DNA of 64,000 bases from an uncultured Flaviramulus sp. (GTDB taxonomy: Bacteria > Bacteroidota > Bacteroidia > Flavobacteriales > Flavobacteriaceae). The DNA lies in the NCBI GenBank assembly GCA_947487155.1, contig CANKVS010000008.1:1-64000 (forward strand), written 5' to 3'. A model generated the notes under the pieces. It did no database searches, had not been told where the DNA came from, and saw only the letters and a program-made list of their open reading frames with translations. Both the position numbers and the translations under genes were made by a program. Positions 54,063 to 63,361 of the stretch are shown here, in pieces; the first letter of the stretch is position 1, and each line of letters begins with the position of its first letter.

Positions 54063-55847
54063 TCAAGAAGCCTTCTTAATAGGCTTTCTTAAACTAGTTT
54101 TTTCAAGTTCTTTAATAAAGAATGATGGATATATACCTGTAGTTTTATAAAAAGACTTAGAAAAAGCTTCGGTAGTGTTAAAACCAATTTCATTTGCAAT
54201 AGCTTTTATGGTATATTTTCTGAATTTTGAATTCAATTTTAATTCTTCAATACTATAATTAATACGTAATTCATTAATATAATTACTAAAACTTTTGTTT
54301 TTATAAGCATTAACAATTTTAGAAAAATACTTAGAATTAGTTTTAAATTTTTTAGATAAGCTGGTTACTGATATATTCTTTTCAAGAAACCCTTTATCAC
54401 TTTCAAACTTTTGTAATTTTTCAAGAATATCGTTTACTATTATTTCGGAGACATCAATTTGTTTGGATTCTTTTTTAATTAAAACACTCTCCTTTTTTTC
54501 CTTTAAAGGTATTGTTTTAAAATTAGTATTATCAAGTAATTCTTGAAAGCGCTTTTTATAAACCTTTTTCTTTTTATTGTTTCTTATTAATATAACAATC
54601 AACAAAATAATAAAAACAGAAAAAGCAATTAATGCGCCCATTTTAATTCTATTGTTTCTTTTAAGAGATTCTATAATTTGTTGTTTTTCTAAAATTAAAT
54701 TTGGAGTAGAATACGCCTCATTCATTTGCTTAGATAAATACTTTACATCGCTATCCAAAATACTATCAGCTTTAAGTAGTCTATTTATATAAAACAACTG
54801 TTGCTTAGTATTTTTTTTATCTTTATAATATTGAATCAATAATTCGTAATTACCTCTTATTGAAGGGAAAAAATGATTTTTTGCAAAAACTAACGAATCT
54901 ACTTTTTCAAGATGCTTTATAGCAAGTTCTGGTTTGTTTTGTTTAAAATAGAGCTTGCCTAAATAAACGCTTCTTGAAACTATTGTAGCTGTATTAATTT
55001 TTTTGTTTTTATTAATTTTTTCGGCTTTTTTTATACTATCAAGACTGGCTTGATATTTATTTTGCCAATACAGCGTAATTGCTGTAGAAAACAACAATCT
55101 CCCATAATGTAGACTATCTTTTGTTTTTAAACTTAAACCAATAGCTTGAGTATTAATTTTTTCGGCTTCGTTAAAATGCTTTAAAATATTAAGCTGATTT
55201 CCATAAGCATACAGTGATGTTATATACCCGCTTTCATATGTTTTATTTCTAGTAAAACTACTTTCATAATCTGTTACTAAGTTTTTAGAAAATCCGTTTT
55301 TATAATAAGCAACTACATTTTTAAATAGTTCTAAACTGCCTTCGTAATCGCCTAAACTATTTTTTAATAGTGCAATAAAGTATTTTATTTGATATTGCTG
55401 ATCTACATTATTATTACTATTAGCAAAAGCATTTGCTTTTACCAGCTCATCCATTGCTTTTTGATATTTAGTTTTTGATCCCAAAAATTTAGCCTTTAAT
55501 ATATGAGCCTTTGCAGGGTAATTAAAGTCCTTAATATCTTTAGTTATTGTAATAATTGAATCTGAATATAGTAATGCTTCATTAGCCTGAGAAATTGAAG
55601 CCAACATATAATATCCATCTGCTTTTTTTAGTGTATTATTTTCCTGTTTAGCCTTTAATAAAAAGGTTTCTGCATAAGATTTTGATACTGAAAGATCTCT
55701 TTTATGTTTAGAAAATAATTCAGCAAGGTCTTCATAATTATTTTGTATTGAGAGCTGTATACCTGTTTCATCTATATTTTGAGAATGTATGTATTGACAT
55801 CTCAATATAATTATGAATACAGTAACAATAACCTTAAGGTTTCTCAT
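54063..55847 (-). CDS. Membrane TPR / AraC-type transcriptional regulator
   Basis: The 594-residue protein has a signal sequence (about 1-22), a TPR-rich periplasmic region (about 30-385), one membrane helix (about 398-420, GALIAFSVFIILLIVILIRN), and a cytoplasmic AraC-type DNA-binding domain (about 480-590: SVTSLSKKFKTNSKYFSKIV; AIANEIGFNTTEAFSKSFYK). I chose the ATG at 55847; a TTG nine bases upstream is also in frame. Such one-protein sensors are common in Flavobacteriia. It is divergent from three serine hydrolase genes and may control them. Confidence 0.85.
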   Translation of the reverse strand: MRNLKVIVTVFIIILRCQYIHSQNIDETGIQLSIQNNYEDLAELFSKHKRDLSVSKSYAETFLLKAKQENNTLKKADGYYMLASISQANEALLYSDSIITITKDIKDFNYPAKAHILKAKFLGSKTKYQKAMDELVKANAFANSNNNVDQQYQIKYFIALLKNSLGDYEGSLELFKNVVAYYKNGFSKNLVTDYESSFTRNKTYESGYITSLYAYGNQLNILKHFNEAEKINTQAIGLSLKTKDSLHYGRLLFSTAITLYWQNKYQASLDSIKKAEKINKNKKINTATIVSRSVYLGKLYFKQNKPELAIKHLEKVDSLVFAKNHFFPSIRGNYELLIQYYKDKKNTKQQLFYINRLLKADSILDSDVKYLSKQMNEAYSTPNLILEKQQIIESLKRNNRIKMGALIAFSVFIILLIVILIRNNKKKKVYKKRFQELLDNTNFKTIPLKEKKESVLIKKESKQIDVSEIIVNDILEKLQKFESDKGFLEKNISVTSLSKKFKTNSKYFSKIVNAYKNKSFSNYINELRINYSIEELKLNSKFRKYTIKAIANEIGFNTTEAFSKSFYKTTGIYPSFFIKELEKTSLRKPIKKAS

Positions 55848-56179
55848 TTTACACAACTCGATTATGGTTTATTTATTAGATGAAAAAATTGATTTTCGCC
55901 CTGAATTTTAAAAGAATTCTAAACATACAGAAACTTTTGTCTTAATCCAAAATTAAGGCGCAGAGAATAATCCTTTCATCAATGTACTACGGGTATTTTG
56001 GTTGTTTTTTTAGAATTTGTTTTCCCTGAATTACGCGTGGTAATTCCTGAAAACAGACCACATTAACTTGTTTGCCCTTTAGTTGTCATTTATGTTTGTA
56101 ACAAGTTATTTACTATTAGGGATTGCCTGTATTAATAAAACGGTATTAGGCAATAATTAAATAAATTAATAAAAACAAT
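55848..56179. promoter_or_regulatory. Divergent regulatory region with palindrome and CCTGAA repeats
   Basis: The 332-bp gap holds GAATTAC-GCGTG-GTAATTC (56028-56046), a 7+5+7 inverted repeat, and three CCTGAA repeats (near 55900, 56025 and 56045). These are candidate binding sites for the adjacent AraC-type regulator. No coding sequence is seen. Confidence 0.4.
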
Positions 56180-57241
56180 ATGACTCATACACTTAAATTT
56201 CTAATTACAATATTATTAATAAGTCAATTTTCTCTTGCTCAAAAGACCGTTAAACAGATTGATTCTATTGTAAAAACACACTCTAAAAATAACCCAGAAA
56301 TTGGCATAAGTCTTGGGTTTATTAAAAACAACCAAGAGTATTATACGGCTTATGGCACCCTAAATAAAAACAGTAAAATTCTAATTAATAAAAATTCTGT
56401 ATTCGAGATTGCTTCTATTACCAAAATAATAACCTCTAATTTAATTGCTCAATCGGTTTTAGAAAACAAACTAAAATTAACAGATTTTATAGATGAATAT
56501 CTTCCTAAAACCTACATTCTTCGGAAAAACCTGAAAGGAAAAATTAAAATATCCGATTTAGCATCGCATCAATCTGGATTACCAGACGTAGATTTTAGGC
56601 AATTAATAGCTACCAATCCTCAACAACCTATAAGTAATGTAAACATAGATACTTTGAGTTCTATTATTAATAACTGTTCAGAGTTAATTGATTATGGTCA
56701 GTACCGCTATTCTACTATAGGGTATATTCTATTAGGGCAAATATTAGAGGGGCTATATAATAAAACCTATGACGAGATAGTAAGAGAAAAAATAATTACG
56801 CCATTACAAATAACTAATACACTTACCAAAGATTTTGATGTACAACACAAAACAACGGGTTATAACCCAAACGGAGGTATACAAGAATTTTTTGAATGGA
56901 ATATTGCAGCCTCCGCAGGTTTGCTAAAATCTAATGCATCAGATATGGTAACCTATTTAAAATCTATACTAAACACAAACAACCCTATTGGAAAAGCAGC
57001 TTTATTAACAGAAAAAATTGTGTACAAAGTTGATAATAGAATAATGGGTTTAGGACTTGGTATTATACAAGATGATAAAAATACCCTTTATTTAAAATCT
57101 GGAGATTCTATGGGGCAATCTTCTATTATATGCTATAACAGGGTCGAGAATTGGGGTATTATTATATTATTAAATCATAGAAATCATAAGCTGAGACAAA
57201 CTATGTTAAATGATGTTTATGAAACGGTTTTAAAAAAATAA
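56180..57241 (+). CDS. Serine hydrolase, beta-lactamase family (S12-like), first of three
   Basis: A 353-residue exported protein (signal peptide cleavage near FSLAQ, residue 20). The class C beta-lactamase/DD-peptidase motifs are S-I-T-K (in EIASITKIITS, about residue 79), Y-S-T (in YRYSTIGYIL) in place of Y-x-N, and GDSMGQSS in the position of the KTG-like motif. It may hydrolyse peptides, esters or cell-wall fragments; substrate specificity cannot be read. It is the first of three tandem paralogues. Confidence 0.87.
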   Translation: MTHTLKFLITILLISQFSLAQKTVKQIDSIVKTHSKNNPEIGISLGFIKNNQEYYTAYGTLNKNSKILINKNSVFEIASITKIITSNLIAQSVLENKLKLTDFIDEYLPKTYILRKNLKGKIKISDLASHQSGLPDVDFRQLIATNPQQPISNVNIDTLSSIINNCSELIDYGQYRYSTIGYILLGQILEGLYNKTYDEIVREKIITPLQITNTLTKDFDVQHKTTGYNPNGGIQEFFEWNIAASAGLLKSNASDMVTYLKSILNTNNPIGKAALLTEKIVYKVDNRIMGLGLGIIQDDKNTLYLKSGDSMGQSSIICYNRVENWGIIILLNHRNHKLRQTMLNDVYETVLKK

Positions 57242-57334
57242 ACATGTAACACTAAGGTAAAATAGTAGTCTTTACTAAACATTAATTAAAATAAGAATGA
57301 AAAAATTAATAGCCTTTTAAAAGAAAAATTAATT

Positions 57335-58751
57335 ATGAAAACAATACAAAACATACTCTTAGTTATGTGCTTTATACTCTCATCAGTTTCTTTTTGTCAA
57401 TCTCAGCTTTCAAATTCAAGAAATGATGAGATTACGGCTTTTATTAAAAAAGTAATTAAAGACATAGAAATTCCAGGTGCAGCCATAGCCATAATTAAAG
57501 ATAACAACGTTGTTTACAAAAACTATATAGGGAAAGCCAATCTTGAATATAATATACCTGTTACAGATTCTTCTTTGTTTAGGTTGCATTCACTATCAAA
57601 AGTATTTGTTTCAGTAGGTGTTTTTCAATTAGTAGAACAGAATAAAATATCATTGGAAGATAAAATATCAATGTACTTATTTGATTTGCCTAATGAATGG
57701 AAAGCTATTAAAATAAAAAACCTGCTCTCCCATTCATCAGGATTACCAGACATGAAGGAAGAAACAAATCCTTCCGAAGAAATAGCGACGAAAAACGTTT
57801 ATAGTAAGCCCATACAGTTTCCTGTTGGAGAAAGAGCGAGTTACAATCAAACCAATTTTTGGCTTCTCAATAGAATCATTAGAAAAATAACAAATAATAG
57901 CTTTTCAAAATCATATAACAAATCAGTTTGGAGAAAAATCTGAAGTATGTTTTTCAAATATCTCAGACATTGTACCCAATAGAGTTATGGAGTACAAACC
58001 AAATAATAAAGGGCATTTAAAAAACTTTCATTTTATAGTTCAGGACTATATGTATGGAGCTGGAGGCATAACAATGTCATTAGATAATTTAATTGATTGG
58101 GATAAAAAATTAAATAATAATGTATTGCTCAATGCCGTATCTAAAGAAAAAATGCTTACCCCTTTTCAATATAAAGTAGAAACAGGATTTACTTATGGGT
58201 GGGACATTCAGAGTTTAAACGGCATTACGTCTTATGGGTTCAATGGTGGTGGATTGGTAAATTACAGAAAATTTCCCAGCAAAAATATTTCGATAATATG
58301 GTTTACAAATGGCTACAGAAAACCTCATAATATTGATAACATTACAAATAGAATTGTTGGATTTGTAGATAACGACTTGGCAGACAGAACTCCAAAGTTT
58401 GCCAAATCATTACAGAAAATAATTACTTCCCATAAACCTAAGAAAACAGTAAAGGAATACTATACCCTTAAAAAGAAATATCCATATGTGAATTTTGAGA
58501 GAGCGATTAATAACCTGGGGTATCAATTCTTGGGTAAGAAAAAATTAAACAACGCAATAACCGCATTTAAATTAAATACAAAAGAATTTCCCGAATCTGC
58601 TAATGCTTTCGATAGCCTAGGTGAAGCCTATTTTTTAAATGAAGACTATATTTTATCATTAAGTAACTATCAAAAAGTTCTTGAAATTGACAAAGCAAAT
58701 AACAATGCTAAAAAGATGATTGAAAAGATTAATACTATTCTTAAAAAATAA
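57335..58751 (+). pseudogene. Serine hydrolase with TPR tail, frameshifted
   Basis: The first part (57335-57943) has a signal peptide, S-L-S-K (in LHSLSKVFVS) and Y-N-Q (in ASYNQTNFWLL). It then runs out of frame at about 57900 and stops. The continuation in another frame (…FQNHITNQFGEKSEV, then from 57987 onward) completes the hydrolase domain and adds C-terminal TPR-like repeats (about the last 90 residues). One extra T in the run at 57902-57905 explains the break. Together they would make about 472 residues. This is either a true frameshift mutation, a sequencing error, or slippage; I favour the first two. Confidence 0.8.
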
Positions 58752-58791
58752 ACACCTATAAAAACACTTATAAACTAACCTGTAATTAAAA

Positions 58792-60006
58792 ATGAAACAT
58801 ATACTTATTATTACATCATTAATTTTATGTCTCTCTTGTCAAAATAGACACAATAAAAAAACAGAACTCAATAAAGAAAAAACCAATAACATAGAAAACC
58901 CTGTTCTAAACAAAGAGTTGGATAGTTTATATAATATTGGCATTTTTAATGGATTTTCTGCTACTATTGTTGACACTACAGGAATAGTGTACAACCAAGG
59001 ATTTGGTTATGCCGATGTAAATGAAAAGAAAAAATATATCGAGAATACTATTATTAATATCGCATCTGTTTCTAAAGTTTTTATTGGTGTTGCGCTTTTA
59101 AAAGCTCAAGAAATGAAACTTCTTCATTTAGATGACCCAATTAATAAACATTTGCCATTTAAGGTAATCAACCCAAATTATCCAAAAGAAATCATTACCA
59201 TTAAACAATTGGCAACACACACAAGTTCAATTGTTGATACAGATATTTATATGGAAACGTGCTATATAAATAAAGACGACATTCCTATATCTAAAGACCT
59301 TAATAGGTACGAGTTATATTATCAAAATTCATCAAAAAAATGGATATCTCTAGCTGAATATTTAAGTAAAATTTTAAAAAAAGACAATGTGTTTTATAAT
59401 ACGTCTACTTTTTCAAATAGGAAACCTGGAAAACTATATGAATATAGTAATATAGGAGCAGCTTTATGTGGATTAATTATAGAATATGCTTCTAGGCAAT
59501 CGTTTAACGATTTTACGAAAGAGCACATATTTCAACTCTTAGAAATGTCTTCTACAAGTTGGTTTTTTGAAGAAGTAGATAATACAAATTATTCAAAATT
59601 GTATTATGACGAACTGGAATTGCCCTACTACAAAATTCTTTCTTACCCTGATGGTGGTCTCATTACCTCAAGTACCGATTTAGGGAAATTCTTAGTCGAC
59701 TTGATAAAAGGGTATTCTGGTAATGGTTCTATTTTAAGTTCGGCAAGTTATACAGAGATTTTTAAATCGCAATTAGAAGACCAAGCGTTTGCAAAAAAGA
59801 AAAACTATAATGTAGGGATTTTTACAGAAAAAGAACTAGCCTATAATGTTATAGGTCATACTGGTGGTGATCCAGGGACAAATACCATGTTATTTTTTAA
59901 TACGGAAACTAAAAAAGGACGAATCTTTATTACCAACACAGACTCTAAAAAAGAAAACAGTCACTCTGTTATGTTTGATATATGGAAAGCTCTTGATAAA
60001 TATTAA
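58792..60006 (+). CDS. Serine hydrolase lipoprotein, beta-lactamase family, third of three
   Basis: A 404-residue lipoprotein (lipobox CLSC near residue 16) with intact motifs: S-V-S-K (in ASVSKVFIG), Y-S-N (in YEYSNIGAAL) and H-T-G-G (in IGHTGGDPGTN). It differs from the other two in its membrane anchor. As with its neighbours, the substrate is unknown; acting on peptidoglycan fragments or D-amino-acid peptides is a family possibility. Confidence 0.88.
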   Translation: MKHILIITSLILCLSCQNRHNKKTELNKEKTNNIENPVLNKELDSLYNIGIFNGFSATIVDTTGIVYNQGFGYADVNEKKKYIENTIINIASVSKVFIGVALLKAQEMKLLHLDDPINKHLPFKVINPNYPKEIITIKQLATHTSSIVDTDIYMETCYINKDDIPISKDLNRYELYYQNSSKKWISLAEYLSKILKKDNVFYNTSTFSNRKPGKLYEYSNIGAALCGLIIEYASRQSFNDFTKEHIFQLLEMSSTSWFFEEVDNTNYSKLYYDELELPYYKILSYPDGGLITSSTDLGKFLVDLIKGYSGNGSILSSASYTEIFKSQLEDQAFAKKKNYNVGIFTEKELAYNVIGHTGGDPGTNTMLFFNTETKKGRIFITNTDSKKENSHSVMFDIWKALDKY

Positions 60007-60311
60007 AACAAGCCATAAACAACAACTAATTAAAAGTAATAGAGTGTGGGCTATATTTAAATAACGTGTCGCATTTAGTTAAAGCGTAATACTAAACTAA
60101 CTTACGGTCAAAACCGATGTTGATAAAGGATAGTATAGGCTCTTTTTATAAAAAAGCCTAATACTTCTGGATTCCCCAACCCATTAAACAATAAATTCTC
60201 CAACTATCAATGGAAATGAAAAAATTGGCATTTATTTAAACATTTAAAATCATAAAAAATCAGAGATTGGTATTTATTATTTAAACGAGTACCTCTACCC
60301 TTTGTGATATA

Positions 60312-60419
60312 TTATTCCTTTTTTTTAGACTTAAGAACAGAAGCTTTTAATATGTCGTCTAAAGAGCTATTGTTTTTTTAAAGGTTTGTTGTGCTTTTTT
60401 CCTTTTTTATTCTGTTCAT
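60312..60419 (-). pseudogene. Possible small reading frame with an in-frame stop
   Basis: From ATG at 60419 a 13-codon peptide (MNRIKKEKSTTNL) ends at TAA, and the same frame continues as KNNSSLDDILKASVLKSKKK to a second stop at 60312. A consensus -7 box TATATTTG lies only 4 bp before the ATG. It could be a decayed small gene or a chance frame; support is weak. Confidence 0.25.
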
Positions 60420-60501
60420 AATACAAATATATAACTTAATCATGAGAAAATATTTCTAATTAAACAAATTTAATTTTTAGGGTTAATTATCTGTTTATTA
60501 A

Positions 60502-60509
60502 TAGTTTTG
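60502..60509 (+). promoter_or_regulatory. -7 box TAGTTTTG of the Abi gene
   Basis: A consensus -7 box lies 17 bp before the Abi start codon. Confidence 0.5.
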
Positions 60510-60526
60510 TATTAAATTATTGACAC

Positions 60527-61396
60527 ATGGGTGGAGTAGCTATAGATATAGATAAACAGATAACCAAACTTCAAAATAGAGGTATGGATATGAACATGGG
60601 GATTGATAAAGCTAAAGAGGTTCTTATGGATATTGGCTATTATCGACTTGGTTTTTATTGGAATCCTTTTGAAATAAACAAAGAACATGATTTAGTGCCA
60701 GGAACTAAGTTTTCAGATATTTTAGATTTATACTATCTTGACGTTGATTTAAAAAATATTCTTAATAGAGCAATAAATAGAATTGAAATAAATTTTAAAA
60801 CTAAATTCATTTACCATGCTTCATTAAAGTTTGATAAAGATTCTATTTGGTTTTTAAACAAGCACATAGTTTCACAAGACTACATAGATAATTTTCAAAA
60901 CCATTATGATAAAGTAAGAAAACATGCAAAGCCAATAAAAAAGCACCATATTAAGTACCCTAAAGATGGTTATGCACCTGCGTGGAAAACTTTAGAGTTT
61001 TTGACTTTTGGAAGTGTTATTACAATGTGGACTTGTTTATATAATACATCTCTAAAACAACAAATAGCTGCTGAGTTTAATATAAAAAGTGTAGATGTAT
61101 TTGAAAATTTTTTACTAACTATTCTTTTCATTAGAAACATTTGCGCTCATAGTGATTTGCTATATGACTCTAACAGACCTACTGAAATAGCAACTACTCC
61201 AATAATAACCTTCAATAACAATAATAGACACTGCTTAGATTCTTCGATGAAAGTGATACTTTATTTTTTAAAACAAATATCCGAAGACAGACATAATATT
61301 ATAATGAAAGAAATAGACAGCTTGTTTGAGGAACACAAAAACAACGGTGCGTTAAAAGATATTATAGAGAGAAAAATAGGCTATATATACAAATAG
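60527..61396 (+). CDS. Abi-family (AbiF/AbiD-like) abortive-infection HEPN protein
   Basis: A 289-residue protein of the Abi_2 family linked to phage abortive infection. The N-terminal region (ITKLQNRGMDMN…IGYYRLGFYWNPFE) and RAINRIEINFKTKF are family hallmarks. Near residues 204-209 is R-N-I-C-A-H, the R-X4-H motif of HEPN ribonucleases. There is no signal peptide. A structured small RNA with its own promoter lies directly downstream at 61445. A protein-RNA partnership of the kind proposed for AbiF and its RNA motif is therefore likely here, but activity is inferred. Confidence 0.87.
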   Translation: MGGVAIDIDKQITKLQNRGMDMNMGIDKAKEVLMDIGYYRLGFYWNPFEINKEHDLVPGTKFSDILDLYYLDVDLKNILNRAINRIEINFKTKFIYHASLKFDKDSIWFLNKHIVSQDYIDNFQNHYDKVRKHAKPIKKHHIKYPKDGYAPAWKTLEFLTFGSVITMWTCLYNTSLKQQIAAEFNIKSVDVFENFLLTILFIRNICAHSDLLYDSNRPTEIATTPIITFNNNNRHCLDSSMKVILYFLKQISEDRHNIIMKEIDSLFEEHKNNGALKDIIERKIGYIYK

Positions 61397-61408
61397 GCAC
61401 GTATTTTG

Positions 61409-61438
61409 TTGTACGTCTTAGTAAATTTCGTATATTTG
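61409..61438 (+). promoter_or_regulatory. Full consensus promoter of the Abi-associated RNA
   Basis: TTG (61409-61411), a 19-bp spacer and TATATTTG (61431-61438) form a perfect Bacteroidota promoter 13 bp past the Abi stop codon. It points at a region with no reading frame but strong RNA structure. Confidence 0.75.
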
Positions 61439-61444
61439 CATCAT

Positions 61445-61528
61445 AGTGCCCACCCAATCATTACGCATTGGCGCTGCACTCTAAAATATAGAAAAATAAA
61501 AGTCCAGACATTTGCTTTGGACTTTTTT
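61445..61528 (+). ncRNA. Structured small RNA downstream of the Abi gene
   Basis: The about 84-nt transcript would fold into AGTGC / CCAAT / 8-nt loop / ATTGG / GCACT, that is two 5-bp stems separated by a symmetric 4x4 internal loop (61445-61480), then an AU-rich linker, then an intrinsic terminator (AAAAGTCCA pairing with TGGACTTTT, 61498-61526, plus T tract). An RNA motif beside abiF genes has been described computationally (abiF RNA motif); this looks like a case of it, but I could not run a covariance search. Confidence 0.75.
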
Positions 61529-61702
61529 ATTTCAAACATTAGCCTTTTATTTACAACTCACATATCCACCAAGAACTTCTCAAAACGTTCTTGACTAGAT
61601 AAATTTCTTAAATTTATACTCAATAATTAAAACCAGTATTTGGCTCTTTTTACTTATTCTTGTATGTAAGCAGTAATGTATTATATATATTAATTTCCTT
61701 GT

Positions 61703-62233
61703 ATGACATTCCACATAGAAACCGAACGACTAATTTTAAGAGACCTTAGAATAACAGATTTAGATGGTATGTTTGAGTTAGATTCCGATCCTGAAGCACA
61801 TAAATACTTAGGAAACAAACCTGTAAAAACAAAAGAAGAATCGAAAAAAATACTAGAAAGTGTTATTAATCAATACAAAGAACGAGGTATTGGCAGGTGG
61901 GCAGCCATTGAAAAATCTTCTGGAGATTTTATTGGCTGGTCTGGAATACGGCTTAACACCGAACACAATATGAATGGTTTTACTAGATATTATGATGTGG
62001 GTTATCGTTTAATTCCTAGATACTGGAAAAAAGGTTATGCAACAGAATCAGGAAAAATAGCAGTTGATTATGCCTTTAATGTTTTAAAACTTCCAGAATT
62101 ATATGCCACAACAGAAATGGGAAATGAAGCCTCCCACAATGCGTTGTTAAAAATTAGATTAGAATATATAGAAGACTTCTTTTTTGAAGAAGAAAAACTT
62201 AACTTACGGTGGTATAAAATATTAAATAAGTAA
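61703..62233 (+). CDS. GNAT-family N-acetyltransferase (RimJ/RimL-like)
   Basis: A 176-residue acetyltransferase. It begins FHIETERLILRDLRITDLDG, typical of the RimJ/RimL group, and has the acetyl-CoA-binding region YDVGYRLIPRYWKKGYATES (motif A, R-x-x-G-x-G/A form) and a NEASHNALLKI segment. It may acetylate protein N-termini or small molecules. The zinc-ribbon gene follows 2 bp later, so the two are co-transcribed. Confidence 0.9.
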   Translation: MTFHIETERLILRDLRITDLDGMFELDSDPEAHKYLGNKPVKTKEESKKILESVINQYKERGIGRWAAIEKSSGDFIGWSGIRLNTEHNMNGFTRYYDVGYRLIPRYWKKGYATESGKIAVDYAFNVLKLPELYATTEMGNEASHNALLKIRLEYIEDFFFEEEKLNLRWYKILNK

Positions 62234-62235
62234 TT

Positions 62236-62586
62236 ATGGAAAAGAAATGTCCAGAATGCGGTGATAAAATTGTTGGTAGAATTGATAAAAAATTCTGTAG
62301 TGACGCTTGTAGAAATGCGTACAATAATAACATAAATAAAGACCACAAAAATTTAATAAGAAATACTAATAACAGGCTTAGAAAAAATTATAGGATTTTA
62401 GAATCACTTAATCCAAATCAGAAAACAAAAACCTCCAAAGCGAAACTTATTGAAGCAGGTTTCGATTTTAATTATTTCACAAGTATTTATACCACAAAAG
62501 CTGGTGCTATTTATTATTTTGTATACAATCAAGGGTATTTGCCTTTAGAAGGTGATCATTATGCTTTGGTAAAACGAGAGAGGTAA
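62236..62586 (+). CDS. Zinc-ribbon protein of unknown function
   Basis: A 116-residue protein with an N-terminal treble-clef/zinc-ribbon motif (CPECGDKIVGRIDKKFCSDA, with a fourth cysteine in ACRNAYNN) followed by a basic helix (NLIRNTNNRLRKNYRILESL) and a C-terminal segment ending YALVKRER. The pattern is well known in Bacteroidota as a conserved protein of unknown function. The Cys4 site and basic helix suggest nucleic-acid binding. Confidence 0.8.
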   Translation: MEKKCPECGDKIVGRIDKKFCSDACRNAYNNNINKDHKNLIRNTNNRLRKNYRILESLNPNQKTKTSKAKLIEAGFDFNYFTSIYTTKAGAIYYFVYNQGYLPLEGDHYALVKRER

Positions 62587-62599
62587 CTCTTTTTATAAC

Positions 62600-62759
62600 G
62601 AACTCGTTTAAACTTTTTTAATTTGCTAAAAAATTGTTGTCTTCAGCTCTCTTTTTGTCTTTTTATTCTTCCGTAGCGATGCTATGCAACTCAAAAAAGA
62701 CTTCAACAGAACTAAAAACCTCTAATTTTCGCTTAAATCCAAAAAGTTTAAACGAGTTC
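62600..62759. repeat. MITE-like element, copy B
   Basis: A 160-bp element with perfect 19-bp terminal inverted repeats (GAACTCGTTTAAACTTTTT at 62600-62618 and its complement at 62741-62759) and an inner GTAGCGATGCTATGC motif. It has the same length and related ends and core as copy A at 48423 but is inverted relative to it. It has no coding capacity. The rest of 62587-62896 holds nothing recognisable. Confidence 0.7.
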
Positions 62760-62896
62760 AACAATAAAAAACATTGAATGAACCCATTCCAGAATATTCA
62801 TATTCTAAAATTGTAACATTAAAAAGCACCAATAAATAAAAATTGATTATTACAAATTACTCCAAAGCAGCAAACTATTTAAAGACATGCATATAA

Positions 62897-63361
62897 CTAT
62901 TTCCAGTTTTGTCCTTTTAATTGCATAGCGGCTTTAAGCACATCTTTCTGACTTATTTGCCCTACTAATTTACCATTTTCTACAATAGGAAAACGACGCC
63001 TTTTGGCATTTAAAAACTTATTGGCTGCATCAAAAATATTCATATTGCCATCAATAGTTTCCACATCCAATGCCATATGTTTTTTAATAGTTTGATCTTG
63101 CATAGGCATATTATAATAGCGGCTTTCGCTTATTTGCTTTATACAATCGCCTTCAGATATAATACCTATTAATTCTCTTTTTTCGTTAACAACAGGTCCA
63201 CCAGAAATTCGGTTTTTAATTAAAGACTGCATAACACTTTCAATAGATTGGTCTGGGGTAAATGTTATCAAATTAGTAGTCATATAATCACTCACTTTTA
63301 ATGGTGTAGAATCTGCCGTTGATTGTTGCCTTCTGGCACCTTGAAAACTTTTTATTCCCAT
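62897..63361 (-). CDS. CBS-domain-pair protein
   Basis: A 154-residue protein made of two CBS domains (about 22-80, VSDYMTTNLITFTPDQSIES; about 90-150, RRRFPIVENGKLVGQISQKD). CBS pairs bind adenosine nucleotides and regulate other proteins or sense energy state. No catalytic domain is fused. The N-terminal FQGARRQQSTAD segment is unstructured in appearance. Confidence 0.88.
   Translation of the reverse strand: MGIKSFQGARRQQSTADSTPLKVSDYMTTNLITFTPDQSIESVMQSLIKNRISGGPVVNEKRELIGIISEGDCIKQISESRYYNMPMQDQTIKKHMALDVETIDGNMNIFDAANKFLNAKRRRFPIVENGKLVGQISQKDVLKAAMQLKGQNWK

Larger units (their letters stand above)
60007..60526. other. 520-bp stretch without an intact gene
   Basis: AT-rich. It contains a broken small reading frame on the minus strand (60312-60419) and two back-to-back -7 boxes (60424-60431 minus, 60502-60509 plus). 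Nothing else was recognised. Confidence 0.5.
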
